A stretch of 54,607 nucleotides of DNA. It comes from a virus. This document shows positions 17,125 to 24,768 of this stretch, piece by piece. The DNA is taken from positions 1-54,607 of IMG/VR virus record IMGVR_UViG_3300042507_001934, one strand, 5' to 3'. The notes under the pieces are model-generated. The model made no database searches, was not told where the DNA came from, and saw only the letters and a list, made by a program, of their open reading frames with translations. Each line of letters opens with the position of its first letter. The stretch's first letter is position 1. The position numbers and the translations under genes are program-made.

Positions 17125-17885
17125 TCTTGTGGTAGTTGTGTTTTTAACCAATCTGCCCAGCGTTTTTGCATGGGAGTTATTGTTCCTACTGATTCATCTC
17201 CCGTAAGAATACGGGCTAAGATACTTTGTTTGAGTGGAGTCTTGTCTTTAATTTTACCATACTGAGTTCCAGCAAATGCTTTCTCTTGTTCTGGTGTTAA
17301 ATTAAATTTGGGGATGATTTGCTTCTCATCAATAAAATGTCTAATAGCTTCATTTTTTGCTACTGCCATTTGTTGATCTTTACTCAAGTTGCTAAAAGGA
17401 TTCAGAACTATTGACCTTGGAGTATCTGTAGATGAATCATTTTTACCTGCGCCCCATTGCATTCCTGTTGTTTGTGGATTTTCCTTAAACCATTTTAGAA
17501 GTCCCTCATCTGGTTTTACAATTGGATAGCCTAAAATTGATTGCGTTATTTTCCTTGCTTCTGTAGGCGACTCATCTGGTTGTGCAAAAAATGGAAGTCC
17601 TTTAGATTCTCTTTCTTTTGCAAATTCAACCGCTTTTCGTGTAATTGATTTATTTAAATCTGGATTTACAGAATTTAATTTATCTGCTGGAGTAGAAAGC
17701 AAATATTTAAGTTCATTATCATCCAAAGTTGGAACCATAGTTGGGATAAGTTTTTCTCCACTACCCCAGTCGATTCCAATAGATAATTCTGTAGAAGAAT
17801 CTTTAGGATTATCAAGTCTTGGAATTGCACCAAGAAATCCCATTCCCTTTACTGTATTATCTGGCCTAAGATTGTTTGCGTTCAT
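17121..17885 (-). CDS. Unknown protein next to portal, 254 aa
   Basis: A 254-aa protein with no recognised domain. It opens MNANNLRPDNTVKGMGFLGA and has a conserved-looking helical part, SIVLNPFSNLSKDQQMAVAK then NEAIRHFIDE. The DNA is visibly more AT-rich than the portal and scaffold genes, and the gene is locked between neighbours by 4-nt overlaps on both sides. It may be a cargo gene inserted in the head module. No transmembrane segment. A processing or inhibitor role cannot be judged. Confidence 0.55.
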   Translation of the reverse strand: MNANNLRPDNTVKGMGFLGAIPRLDNPKDSSTELSIGIDWGSGEKLIPTMVPTLDDNELKYLLSTPADKLNSVNPDLNKSITRKAVEFAKERESKGLPFFAQPDESPTEARKITQSILGYPIVKPDEGLLKWFKENPQTTGMQWGAGKNDSSTDTPRSIVLNPFSNLSKDQQMAVAKNEAIRHFIDEKQIIPKFNLTPEQEKAFAGTQYGKIKDKTPLKQSILARILTGDESVGTITPMQKRWADWLKTQLPQE

Positions 17886-20377
17886 AGTGTTGCTGGAGGT
17901 GGTTCTTCTGTTTCCATCTCAACTTCTTCGGTAGCCTCTGGAGTTTCGACTTCTACTTCTTCAGTCTCTTCTTCCTCTGGCTCCTCTTCTTCCATCTCTG
18001 GAGCTTCCATCTCTGGTTGCTCTGCTTTCGTCTTACCTTTCATCTTCTGAATCTCAGCGCGAGCTTTAGCCTTCTGAAGCGCAAGTTGGGTGATGCCTTG
18101 TTCCTTGCGTTGTTCGGTGCGTTGAGCGTGTGAGATAGAAGCCTTGCCAATCGAGATGTCAGCGAGCTTCTTCTTGGTATCAATCTCAATGCCAGACTTA
18201 GCGGCGAGGTATTGGAGTTTGATGTCTTCTTCGGAGTTTGGCTGACCAGATTTTTGAGCTTCAGCTTCTGCCATCTGAACATACACTTGCTGGAGTTCGT
18301 CGGCCATTCCTTGAGCCTCGTTCATGCCTTGCATGAATTGTTTCAAGAAGTCCTGCTTCGATGGGTCTTTGCTGATATACTCAACGTGCGCCATGATGTG
18401 ACCACCCTTGAACTTGATAGCACGGACTGCTTTCGAGATTTCGGCAAACTCTGGATTGCCTTGCTGCACGGATTGCAGGTTCATCTGCAACTGCATAGCC
18501 AAGTCTTGGAAGTGACCTTGAGCGTGTTCAATGTGCGGATCAGTTGGCAGCACAGGGAAGTTTGCAGGGTTGACGAACGCATCAGTCATACCAGCATTTT
18601 CAAATCCAATGATACGGGTAGTATCGTCGATCTTGCTTGTCTTAGTATTGCGATAACGAGCTACGTTGTCTCGGCCAGATAGTGCCGCGATTGCGTCTTT
18701 AACTGCATTTTCCTGCCCTTCGTTTGCTGGAGTGATTGCTGTGATCTGCAATAACTTTTCTGCTGTGATAAGTTTGAACGATGGGCTACCTGCTCCGTTG
18801 ATGAGGTTGGAACGGATGCTTGTGATGTTCTTCCATTGAGCGGCTTCTTTCGGAGTGCCGAGTTCTTCAAGAATCTCATAGAACTTCTTCACATACTCAT
18901 ATCCATCATCGCTGGATTTGGAGCTTACGAAGCGTTTGTAGAGTTGTTTGAAGTAAAGAGTTTGGCACTCGTTGAATCGACGAATCTGAGTTCCAGATAG
19001 TTTAGCTGATTCAGCGGCATCCAGTTCTGCTTCGCCTTTTGTCCTTTGCTTTCCACCAGCGGTAGGTGCGTTGATTCGGTATTGCCCCATGCCCCTATAC
19101 ATATCTCCCATGAAGAACTGCATGAAGCTCATGCTTTCTGCTACTGGAAGTTGGAAGCGGTTCTGGATGAACTTTGCTCCATCTGGCATTACGCTGATAG
19201 GTAGCCATTCCATTTGCTTCAGCATCTTGGTTGCATCTGGCCCTTGTCCTTCGATCATCAACATGGAGTTGAGTCGAACGGCATCTACCAGCGAGTTCAT
19301 TGTGAAGTCATACTGACGACAGGCTACGAATGCCGATTCTGCTTGGCTCTTGATGTCTTGGAAGAGTCCGCTACCAACTGAGTCGGTAAGCATATACATG
19401 ATCTCATCCCATGAGTCGAAGAGTCCAATCTTGAGCATCATAAACCCGTGTTGGGTTCTGACATCATCTTCGCTGATCTTGCCAGCACCCTTGATGTTAG
19501 AGTTGATGTAGTCGGAGATTGGTTGGTAGTCTTGAAGGATAATCGCCTTACTGATCTTGCCGTCAAACTCCCTCCAGTAGACTTCGTAGAGGTCGATCTT
19601 CTGGTTTACCGATAGTGACCAGTTGAATCCAGACTCGCTAATCGTGCGGAAGAAGTCTTCGCGGGTCTTGCGGTGGTTGCTGAATGCGCGGTGGAATCGG
19701 ATAGCGTCAATTGCCGCATCTACATTCCATCCCATTGCTTCTGCCGCTGCACGATTCTCGATCTTCTTGTAGAGTTCGTATGGAGTCAAACGGACACGGC
19801 GAACAAACTCCTCAAGGTTGCAGAAGTCGATCCTAATGTCGTCTGGAAAGAGAAGGTCGGAGAGGAATACGTGTTCTGGCATCCATCCCATTGGTGAATC
19901 CCACATTCCGATTCCCTTTCCATACAGCAACATTTCCTCAAGGTCTTGCTCTGTATTGTAGAGGTATCCGGGCCATTCTCGGATTGCTTGGTCAAATGCT
20001 TGGGAAATGTTTTCGGAGTTAACGAGTCGTTCTTTTTCATTTCCAAATTTGCTCTTGATCGTGCAGCAAGCCTGCCGCTCGGTGATTACATCGTAGTAAC
20101 TGGACTTCTGGTTATCAACAATAAATCCAAGTTGTCCGTAGTTTACATCTGATTGCCAAGGTAAACGCTTTTCTGCGAGCTTGCTGTATCCTGTTGGCGG
20201 GAACATCTTATACGCCTTATAGATACGGATGCGTTTGTTCTCGCGCCCGATGTTAGCAAGTCGAAGATGATTTGCTATGTTCCAAGCGTGATTCGCGTTG
20301 GAGATTCGTGTTTCTGGTGGTTTGCCGTCTTGATCTAAAACAGCAAGTGAAAATTGGTCGTTTCCTACGGATAGCAT
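17882..20377 (-). CDS. Portal protein
   Basis: An 831-aa protein with features of a podovirus-type portal: a wing region (KMFPPTGYSKLAEKRLPWQSD; EDLEEMLLYGKGIGMWDSP), a long helical crown with RINAPTAGGKQRTKGEAELD near residue 440, and a very acidic C-terminal tail rich in Glu and Pro. It forms the dodecameric DNA gate to which terminase docks. The start is set by ATG at 20377 with a palindrome 7 nt upstream and no Shine-Dalgarno. It overlaps the 254-aa gene by 4 nt. Confidence 0.8.
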   Translation of the reverse strand: MLSVGNDQFSLAVLDQDGKPPETRISNANHAWNIANHLRLANIGRENKRIRIYKAYKMFPPTGYSKLAEKRLPWQSDVNYGQLGFIVDNQKSSYYDVITERQACCTIKSKFGNEKERLVNSENISQAFDQAIREWPGYLYNTEQDLEEMLLYGKGIGMWDSPMGWMPEHVFLSDLLFPDDIRIDFCNLEEFVRRVRLTPYELYKKIENRAAAEAMGWNVDAAIDAIRFHRAFSNHRKTREDFFRTISESGFNWSLSVNQKIDLYEVYWREFDGKISKAIILQDYQPISDYINSNIKGAGKISEDDVRTQHGFMMLKIGLFDSWDEIMYMLTDSVGSGLFQDIKSQAESAFVACRQYDFTMNSLVDAVRLNSMLMIEGQGPDATKMLKQMEWLPISVMPDGAKFIQNRFQLPVAESMSFMQFFMGDMYRGMGQYRINAPTAGGKQRTKGEAELDAAESAKLSGTQIRRFNECQTLYFKQLYKRFVSSKSSDDGYEYVKKFYEILEELGTPKEAAQWKNITSIRSNLINGAGSPSFKLITAEKLLQITAITPANEGQENAVKDAIAALSGRDNVARYRNTKTSKIDDTTRIIGFENAGMTDAFVNPANFPVLPTDPHIEHAQGHFQDLAMQLQMNLQSVQQGNPEFAEISKAVRAIKFKGGHIMAHVEYISKDPSKQDFLKQFMQGMNEAQGMADELQQVYVQMAEAEAQKSGQPNSEEDIKLQYLAAKSGIEIDTKKKLADISIGKASISHAQRTEQRKEQGITQLALQKAKARAEIQKMKGKTKAEQPEMEAPEMEEEEPEEEETEEVEVETPEATEEVEMETEEPPPATL

Positions 20378-20384
20378 ATGTTTT

Positions 20385-20398
20385 TATCGGTTACGATA
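20385..20398 (-). promoter_or_regulatory. Dispersed palindrome, site 8
   Basis: Perfect copy, sense spacer TAAC, 7 nt before the portal ATG. It overlaps the last codons of the preceding 125-aa gene. Confidence 0.85.
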
Positions 20399-20768
20399 AT
20401 TTGTTTAGTGCAGTCCTTCTTTTATTGCAAGAAGAACATCCTCTCGCTTTATGCTCAAGTTTAGTTCCTAAAACCTTATCAGTAGCCGCTGCTACAGTGT
20501 GAATGGCTTGGGCAATACGATCCCCAATCCCATCAGCATACCAGCAACGATCACTTGGTTGACGCTGGCAGATTTGATCTTCAACCATCTGCTCAATATT
20601 GCTTGGTAGTTCAACTCCGTTTGAGCGATAATCCTTTTGGATATTCTGCATCAAGCTACTCCATGTGCTTCCGTAAACAATAGCAGGAAATGTGAGTTTA
20701 TCACGCTTGATCTCATAACGCCAATACCAACCACCGACTGGAGCGAGGTTTTTGTTTTTCAGTTTCAT
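20391..20768 (-). CDS. Conserved-looking phage protein with zinc-knuckle end, 125 aa
   Basis: A 125-aa protein. The N-terminal part (GGWYWRYEIKRDKLTFPAI) precedes QRQPSDRCWYADGIGDRIAQ and a C-terminal CSSCNKRRTALNKL, a possible zinc-binding or DNA-contact knuckle with C-x2-C. Proteins with this tail occur near phage packaging genes; function unknown. It is the first gene of the late block, with AAAGG before the ATG. It is divergent from terminase across 36 bp. Confidence 0.6.
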   Translation of the reverse strand: MKLKNKNLAPVGGWYWRYEIKRDKLTFPAIVYGSTWSSLMQNIQKDYRSNGVELPSNIEQMVEDQICQRQPSDRCWYADGIGDRIAQAIHTVAAATDKVLGTKLEHKARGCSSCNKRRTALNKLS

Positions 20769-20804
20769 CTTGCCTTTCGACGGAAAATATATTTTCTTAT
20801 TGAT

Positions 20805-22655
20805 ATGTCAAGAGTTTTTTCTTCCAACAAGGGTATTCAAAAATATGGGATGAAGTTTCCAGAAAACATGGACGAACTTGGGATAGAACTTTATTGCTAT
20901 GCAATTTCCCGTGGAGAGTATGGAAAAGAATACTGCGTTAAGCACAATATTAACCTAACAGATTTTAAATTACTCTCTCCATCTGAACATTTCCTTAATG
21001 CTGTGAAACTTCAATGGCCGACTGAGGTTTCTATCTACAGTCGAGGATATACGAATACTCAGTTGGTTAGGACGCTGGATGAGTTATGTTCCAATACTGA
21101 CATCTGTTTAGCAGGCGCGGCTTCGATGGGTAAGTCATTTCCAGTTGCACTTTGGATTTATCTTGATTGGTGTTCTGCCCCGCACTGCACTTCTTCTTGG
21201 GTTGCTACAACTACTCTGGGTGCATCTGAAGATCGTATATGGGGTATCATTTCTAAACTATGGAAGTCTGCCAGTGTTCAGTATGGTAAGTTGATCGACT
21301 ATCGTCACATGATTGTTTGGGGAGGTGCATCGAACGACGAAGATAAAGATTATCGTAATGCGATAAAAGCTTTGGCTTTTCAGTCTGGTAACGAGGGTCA
21401 GAAGGCTATTGATACTACCCGTGGTCGTAAAAATGATCGTGTTCGCTTGGCACTTGATGAGTTGCCCGAAATGGAGTTAGGAGCAATCACTGCTCGCGTC
21501 AACCTTTCAGCAAATAACGATATTACTTTTATCGGTATCGGAAACCCGTCAGCAGGCGATAACCCACACACCCGTTGGGCTATGCCTAAAGGTCATTCTA
21601 ACTTCGATTCAGTCAATCCAGACTTAATGAAGTGGGAAACGGAGACTGGAGTTTGTTTGTTTTATAACGGCATGAAGTCACCTAACTTCGATGCTCCTCC
21701 AAATGAACCATCTCCATTCCCGTTCCTTATGGATCGGAAGAAACAGGAGATCATGCTCAAACAATGTTATGGGGATGAGAATGCTATCGACTATGTTCGT
21801 AATGCTATCGGTTGGTGGCCGAAAACGGGATTTGCTCAAACTATTCTTACTGCTGATCTCATTCGTAACGCCGATACGAACGAAGAACCACTTTGGGATT
21901 CTGAAGGATTTACTAAGGTAGCAGGATTCGATACTGCATTTACAGTTGGTGGAGATAGGTGCGTTCTGACTATCGCCAAACTTGGGTATGTGCGAGGGAC
22001 TCGCAATCGTGTTATGTGGCTTGAGAGTCAGAAGGTAATCCAACTATCTGCTAACGCCGCTGCTGAGTTTGAAATCCAACTTGCTACTGAAGTTGTTAAT
22101 TATTGTAGGACTGCTGGAGTGCAACCATCCAAGTTTGGTATGGACGTGTCTGGTGATGGTGGCCGAGTTGGACAGGCTATCATTCGTGAGTGGCTACGCT
22201 TTGATTCCTCTGGAGCCGCTATCGCTCTTATCTCATCTATGGGTAAACCTACTGACCGAATCGCGGCAGAGGTTGATAAACGCCCGTGTAAGGATGTTTA
22301 CGATAGGTTGGTATCTGAATACTACTACTCATGCTATCACGCATTCAAGAGTCGCGTCCTATTCGGTGTTGATCCAGCTTCTGATTTGGCGCGGGAACTT
22401 TGCCTTCGCAGATACACGATTAAGTCTAAAAAGATTTCCATTGAGACAAAGGATGAACTTAAAGGAAGAACGGGATACTCGCCCGACTTGAGTGACAGCT
22501 TGATCTATGCCCTCGAAATGGCGCGGCGTAATGGCCTCGTTTTTATCGGAAACGATAAACCAGTTCCGACTAACAGATTTTGGGCGCGGGAGGAAAAGTT
22601 GGCCGATGTTAGTCAAGACGATGACTACGGATCAGACGATAACGGAGATTGGTAA
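20805..22655 (+). CDS. terL: Terminase large subunit
   Basis: A 616-aa packaging motor: ATPase plus nuclease that cuts and pumps DNA into the prohead through the portal. The ATPase domain has a Walker A-like GAASMGKS near residues 103-110 and a Walker B/catalytic Glu at LALDELPE near 215-222. The nuclease domain has AGFDTAF near 374, FGMDVSGDGG near 445 and DLSDSLIYALEMAR near 560, matching the acidic metal ligands of RNase H-fold terminases. I chose ATG 20805; 20850 is an alternative. It stands alone on the plus strand, divergent from the late block, and its small subunit is about 15 kb away. Confidence 0.9.
   Translation: MSRVFSSNKGIQKYGMKFPENMDELGIELYCYAISRGEYGKEYCVKHNINLTDFKLLSPSEHFLNAVKLQWPTEVSIYSRGYTNTQLVRTLDELCSNTDICLAGAASMGKSFPVALWIYLDWCSAPHCTSSWVATTTLGASEDRIWGIISKLWKSASVQYGKLIDYRHMIVWGGASNDEDKDYRNAIKALAFQSGNEGQKAIDTTRGRKNDRVRLALDELPEMELGAITARVNLSANNDITFIGIGNPSAGDNPHTRWAMPKGHSNFDSVNPDLMKWETETGVCLFYNGMKSPNFDAPPNEPSPFPFLMDRKKQEIMLKQCYGDENAIDYVRNAIGWWPKTGFAQTILTADLIRNADTNEEPLWDSEGFTKVAGFDTAFTVGGDRCVLTIAKLGYVRGTRNRVMWLESQKVIQLSANAAAEFEIQLATEVVNYCRTAGVQPSKFGMDVSGDGGRVGQAIIREWLRFDSSGAAIALISSMGKPTDRIAAEVDKRPCKDVYDRLVSEYYYSCYHAFKSRVLFGVDPASDLARELCLRRYTIKSKKISIETKDELKGRTGYSPDLSDSLIYALEMARRNGLVFIGNDKPVPTNRFWAREEKLADVSQDDDYGSDDNGDW
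22544..22557 (+). promoter_or_regulatory. Dispersed palindrome, site 9
   Basis: Perfect copy, sense spacer GAAA, inside the terminase gene, encoding I-G-N-D. Confidence 0.7.
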
Positions 22656-23174
22656 ATAGCAGGAACGGTTACGCGCAACCTTTTCAGATACTGGGTTTCC
22701 CAAGGTTACGCCGCCTACCCCGTCATACAACGGATCGGTGACTCGGTAATATACCTCCCAACCTCGATGTGGCATCCCGCTACGCAGTTTGCTCATCAGT
22801 GCATTCTTATCTGCCTGCTAAAATGGTGGCCGGGTTAACTCAGCATTATTGATGCTCACAGGTGATCGTTTCTGTCGCTTGCATCTCATCCGCCGACCAT
22901 ATAAAATTTAATACTGGGCCAAGGCGTTACTCTTGGTCATGGTTTCTGTGACGGCCCCATGTATTGCCGCTTGGTTTGTGAGTCCAATCAAACAAGACTA
23001 CTTCAAAGCTCGTAGTTAGCTGCATGACTCCATGCTTCCCAGTAAATTAAAACCCTACTCCGAAGCGTCCTTCGGCCTCATCTGTCAATTCAGAATGTCA
23101 TGTTGCGCACCGACTATTAAGAAGGAATTAGCGACCCATTGGGAAGCCAGAGGCGTGACGGGTAGTTTCAAAGA
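22656..23174 (+). ncRNA. Candidate large structured RNA, about 520 nt
   Basis: No convincing gene, but many helices. GGCCAAG/CTTGGTC (22917-22938, 7 bp with a G-U on the plus strand); CTTG(G)TTTG/CAAACAAG (22970-22996, 8 bp, one bulge); GACTAC/GTAGTT (22996-23017, closing G-U on the plus strand); AGCAT/ATGCT (22842-22856); GCATG/CATGC (23022-23035); CCGAAG/CTTCGG (23060-23075). A long-range perfect 8-bp helix pairs 23034-23041 with 23140-23147. G-U pairs favour the plus strand. Size and phage setting recall ornate RNAs such as ROOL or GOLLD, but family membership is not established. The boundaries are those of the gene gap. Confidence 0.55.
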
Positions 23175-23396
23175 TCAATCGAGAATACCTTCAAGTTCCA
23201 AGGTATTCGCTACTTCTTCTGGCACTACAATACGGATTACTTTCTCCCCGTCAAGGAAACCAAGAGTTTCTTTCACGCGAATATCGCTTTTCTTTACCCA
23301 ACATTGGTTGAACTTCTGACGGAACAGAATCTTAGTTGGGTTCTCACTTACTTCGGTTCCTTCGCAAATGATGCGGGATTCAAACGTTGTATTCAT
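23175..23396 (-). CDS. Unknown protein, 73 aa
   Basis: A 73-aa protein (MNTTFESRIICEGTEVSENP start) rich in beta strands and charged residues, ending EEVANTLELEGILD. No motif recognised. It overlaps the end of the HNH gene by 17 nt and is the last gene of the short minus-strand XRE-HNH unit. After it comes the candidate structured RNA region on the other strand. Confidence 0.5.
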   Translation of the reverse strand: MNTTFESRIICEGTEVSENPTKILFRQKFNQCWVKKSDIRVKETLGFLDGEKVIRIVVPEEVANTLELEGILD

Positions 23397-23697
23397 AAAT
23401 TAGATAGCCTTTCTCTCTGGCCCATGCAGGGTTGTCGTGGATTTTATTATGGCAGGGACGGCAAACCGCCATGAATGTTGCCATGTTGCAAAGGTTCTTA
23501 CCTCGCTTTGCCTTATGATGAATGTCAGTAGCTGGACAACCGCACACTTCACAATTCGGTTTAAGGTTGAAATAAAGTGTCCGTGCCACTTTATACTTTT
23601 CATTTTCTTCACGCTTGCGGTCACTGAATGCCTTTAGTTTTCCTCCGCGTTTTTTGAAACCCGTTTTTGCTTTAAGTGGGGTTTTTCTTCGTAGCAT
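23380..23697 (-). CDS. HNH endonuclease
   Basis: A 105-aa HNH nuclease: basic N-terminus (RRKTPLKAKTGFKKRGGKLK), zinc cysteines in CEVCG near residue 49, catalytic-type DIHHKAKRG near 58-66, then CRPCHNKIHDNP near 84-95, completing the beta-beta-alpha-metal fold with a second C-x2-C. Such small HNH proteins occur in many phages, either packaging-linked or free-standing. It overlaps the repressor gene by 64 nt in another frame, so it depends on the repressor transcript. Confidence 0.8.
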   Translation of the reverse strand: MLRRKTPLKAKTGFKKRGGKLKAFSDRKREENEKYKVARTLYFNLKPNCEVCGCPATDIHHKAKRGKNLCNMATFMAVCRPCHNKIHDNPAWAREKGYLIYEYNV

Positions 23698-23939
23698 AGT
23701 GCGATTACTTTCTCTACTTGTTCTTTCTTTAGGATACTTTTAGAGTTAACTTCGATCTGGTTGATGAGTGATCCAGTCACGCCGATCTTCTCTCCAAGCT
23801 CCCGGACAGTCAACCGCAACATCCTGCGAGTCTCACGCAACTGGGTGGCGAAAGTTTTCCTTCCAATAGAACGAACCATGCGTGATTGCTCGTAGGCAGT
23901 CATGCAGGACTCATATGCGTCTTCTAAAGGATGTCTCAT
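23634..23939 (-). CDS. XRE-family HTH regulator (candidate repressor)
   Basis: A 101-aa DNA-binding protein. The HTH spans roughly residues 30-80 (LRETRRMLRLTVRELGEKIG, then VTGSLINQIEVNSKSI), typical of Cro/CI-type XRE repressors. I chose ATG 23939 because it lies exactly 8 nt after the -10, as on the other side of the divergent region; an in-frame ATG six bases earlier (23945) is also possible. It is divergent from the gene at 24002 across a palindromic operator. With no integrase, it may control early transcription or superinfection rather than integration. Confidence 0.75.
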   Translation of the reverse strand: MRHPLEDAYESCMTAYEQSRMVRSIGRKTFATQLRETRRMLRLTVRELGEKIGVTGSLINQIEVNSKSILKKEQVEKVIALCYEEKPHLKQKRVSKNAEEN

Positions 23940-23947
23940 TTCCATAA

Positions 23948-23976
23948 AAAATAAACCAAGAGTATTGACAAGTCAA
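23948..23976 (-). promoter_or_regulatory. Promoter for XRE-HNH unit
   Basis: Minus strand TTGACT, 17 nt, TATTTT, then 8 nt to ATG 23939: probably leaderless. The -35 is one half of the shared palindrome. Confidence 0.65.
23965..23976. promoter_or_regulatory. Candidate operator palindrome TTGAC-AA-GTCAA
   Basis: A perfect 12-bp inverted repeat that contains both divergent -35 elements, so one bound dimer could block or choose between the two promoters. The XRE product is the obvious binder. Confidence 0.65.
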
Positions 23977-23993
23977 CACTTTTTTGTTACTAT
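23965..23993 (+). promoter_or_regulatory. Strong sigma70-type promoter, rightward
   Basis: TTGACA (23965-23970), 17 nt, TACTAT (23988-23993), then 8 nt to ATG 24002: probably a leaderless transcript of the rightward early genes. Confidence 0.75.
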
Positions 23994-24001
23994 GATTGCT
24001 T

Positions 24002-24370
24002 ATGGATAACACTAACGAAATAAACAACAACGCAGAGAAATTGCTAATGGCAGTTAGGCAGACTGTCATGGTTACGAATCTGTCTTTAGCAGGGGCATTA
24101 GAAACTTCTTTTCAAGCCATGTATGAAAAAAAAGAGGGCATCTTATTTATGGGAATAAGAGCGGATAGCACGGCGGTATTGATTGCAACGGGAGAAGGCT
24201 CAAACTCAATCATTCAATTAAATGTTGTGCTTGGAAAAGATTGTTTTGGTGAACGTAAATCAATCTACAAACTGGAAACACACGAAGAAACTATTCAAGT
24301 GTGGCAGAAACTTAGAGACAAAGTGTATGAATGGTCTGATGAAATGATTGATGAAGTTGAATTGGATTGA
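24002..24370 (+). CDS. First rightward early gene, 122 aa, unknown
   Basis: A 122-aa protein (MDNTNEINNNAEKLLMAVRQ start) with an alpha/beta core (GILFMGIRADSTAVLIATGEG; IIQLNVVLG) and an acidic helical C-terminus (DKVYEWSDEMIDEVELD). ATG 24002 sits 8 nt after the -10, so no Shine-Dalgarno is expected. Its position opposite the repressor recalls Cro or anti-repressor slots, but it has no HTH. It ends one base before palindrome site 10 (24372). Confidence 0.65.
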   Translation: MDNTNEINNNAEKLLMAVRQTVMVTNLSLAGALETSFQAMYEKKEGILFMGIRADSTAVLIATGEGSNSIIQLNVVLGKDCFGERKSIYKLETHEETIQVWQKLRDKVYEWSDEMIDEVELD

Positions 24371-24371
24371 T

Positions 24372-24385
24372 TATCGTTACCGATA
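24372..24385 (+). promoter_or_regulatory. Dispersed palindrome, site 10
   Basis: Perfect copy, spacer TTAC, between two early genes, ending 5 nt before ATG 24391. Confidence 0.85.
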
Positions 24386-24390
24386 AAAAT

Positions 24391-24597
24391 ATGAAAAAAA
24401 AGAAATCAAAACCAAAACTTCATCGAGACTGGAAGTTCTTCATGGAACTAAATTGCTGTAAAGGTATGTGGCCTGCTGCATACTATATGGATGGTTTGCA
24501 TTTTTGGCCTTGTGGGAAAATAGATGAAGACAGATGCCATTGTGAACTTTGCACAGACATGGCTCGGAATGATTATTATTTGAAAAAATATGGTTGA
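24391..24597 (+). CDS. Small Cys-rich protein, 68 aa
   Basis: A 68-aa protein with a Lys-rich start and a likely zinc site: NCCKGMW, then CGKIDEDRCHCELC (C-x-C-x2-C). ATG 24391 is chosen over an in-frame TTG that would run through the palindrome. No family recognised; could be a small DNA- or protein-binding early factor. Confidence 0.55.
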   Translation: MKKKKSKPKLHRDWKFFMELNCCKGMWPAAYYMDGLHFWPCGKIDEDRCHCELCTDMARNDYYLKKYG

Positions 24598-24622
24598 CAT
24601 CGAATACAACCTGTAGTAGTTT
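24594..24622 (+). promoter_or_regulatory. Promoter for replication operon
   Basis: TTGACA (24594-24599), 17 nt, TAGTTT (24617-24622). It overlaps the stop of the 68-aa gene and leads into a structured leader. Confidence 0.55.
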
Positions 24623-24628
24623 TCAGTT

Positions 24629-24751
24629 GCACGAGAAATTGTGCCTCGGCGTGGAAACCGAGTAATAGAAGATTAAATCGAAATACAAATATCACCTTCC
24701 TGCCATAGAGCTTTCCACCCGACATTCAATCGGTCTTCTTTCTATGGCAGG
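24629..24751 (+). promoter_or_regulatory. Structured 5' leader of replication initiator
   Basis: Three hairpins in about 120 nt: GCAC/GTGC (24629-24644), CTCGG/CCGAG (24645-24662), and a perfect 11-bp stem CCTGCCATAGA/TCTATGGCAGG (24699-24751) capped by CCGA/TCGG (24719-24733). The 3' arm contains the purine-rich stretch just before the start codon, so folding would hide the ribosome site. Confidence 0.6.
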
Positions 24752-24768
24752 GGGTGGCCCTTCAAAAA

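Noticed and set aside
20789-20811. TTGACA on the minus strand upstream of the late block
   Set aside because: The only -10-like box (TATATT) is 14 nt away, too close for a normal sigma70 promoter. The late promoter therefore remains unidentified.
21345-21359. TATCG-N5-CGATA in the terminase gene
   Set aside because: Same arms but a 5-base spacer, so it was not counted with the 14-bp palindromes.
22632-22796. 54-codon minus-strand frame (MSKLRSGMPHRGWEVYYRVT start) in the candidate RNA
   Set aside because: It runs antisense into the end of the terminase gene, has no Shine-Dalgarno or leaderless promoter, and the region is better explained by RNA helices. Not fully excluded.
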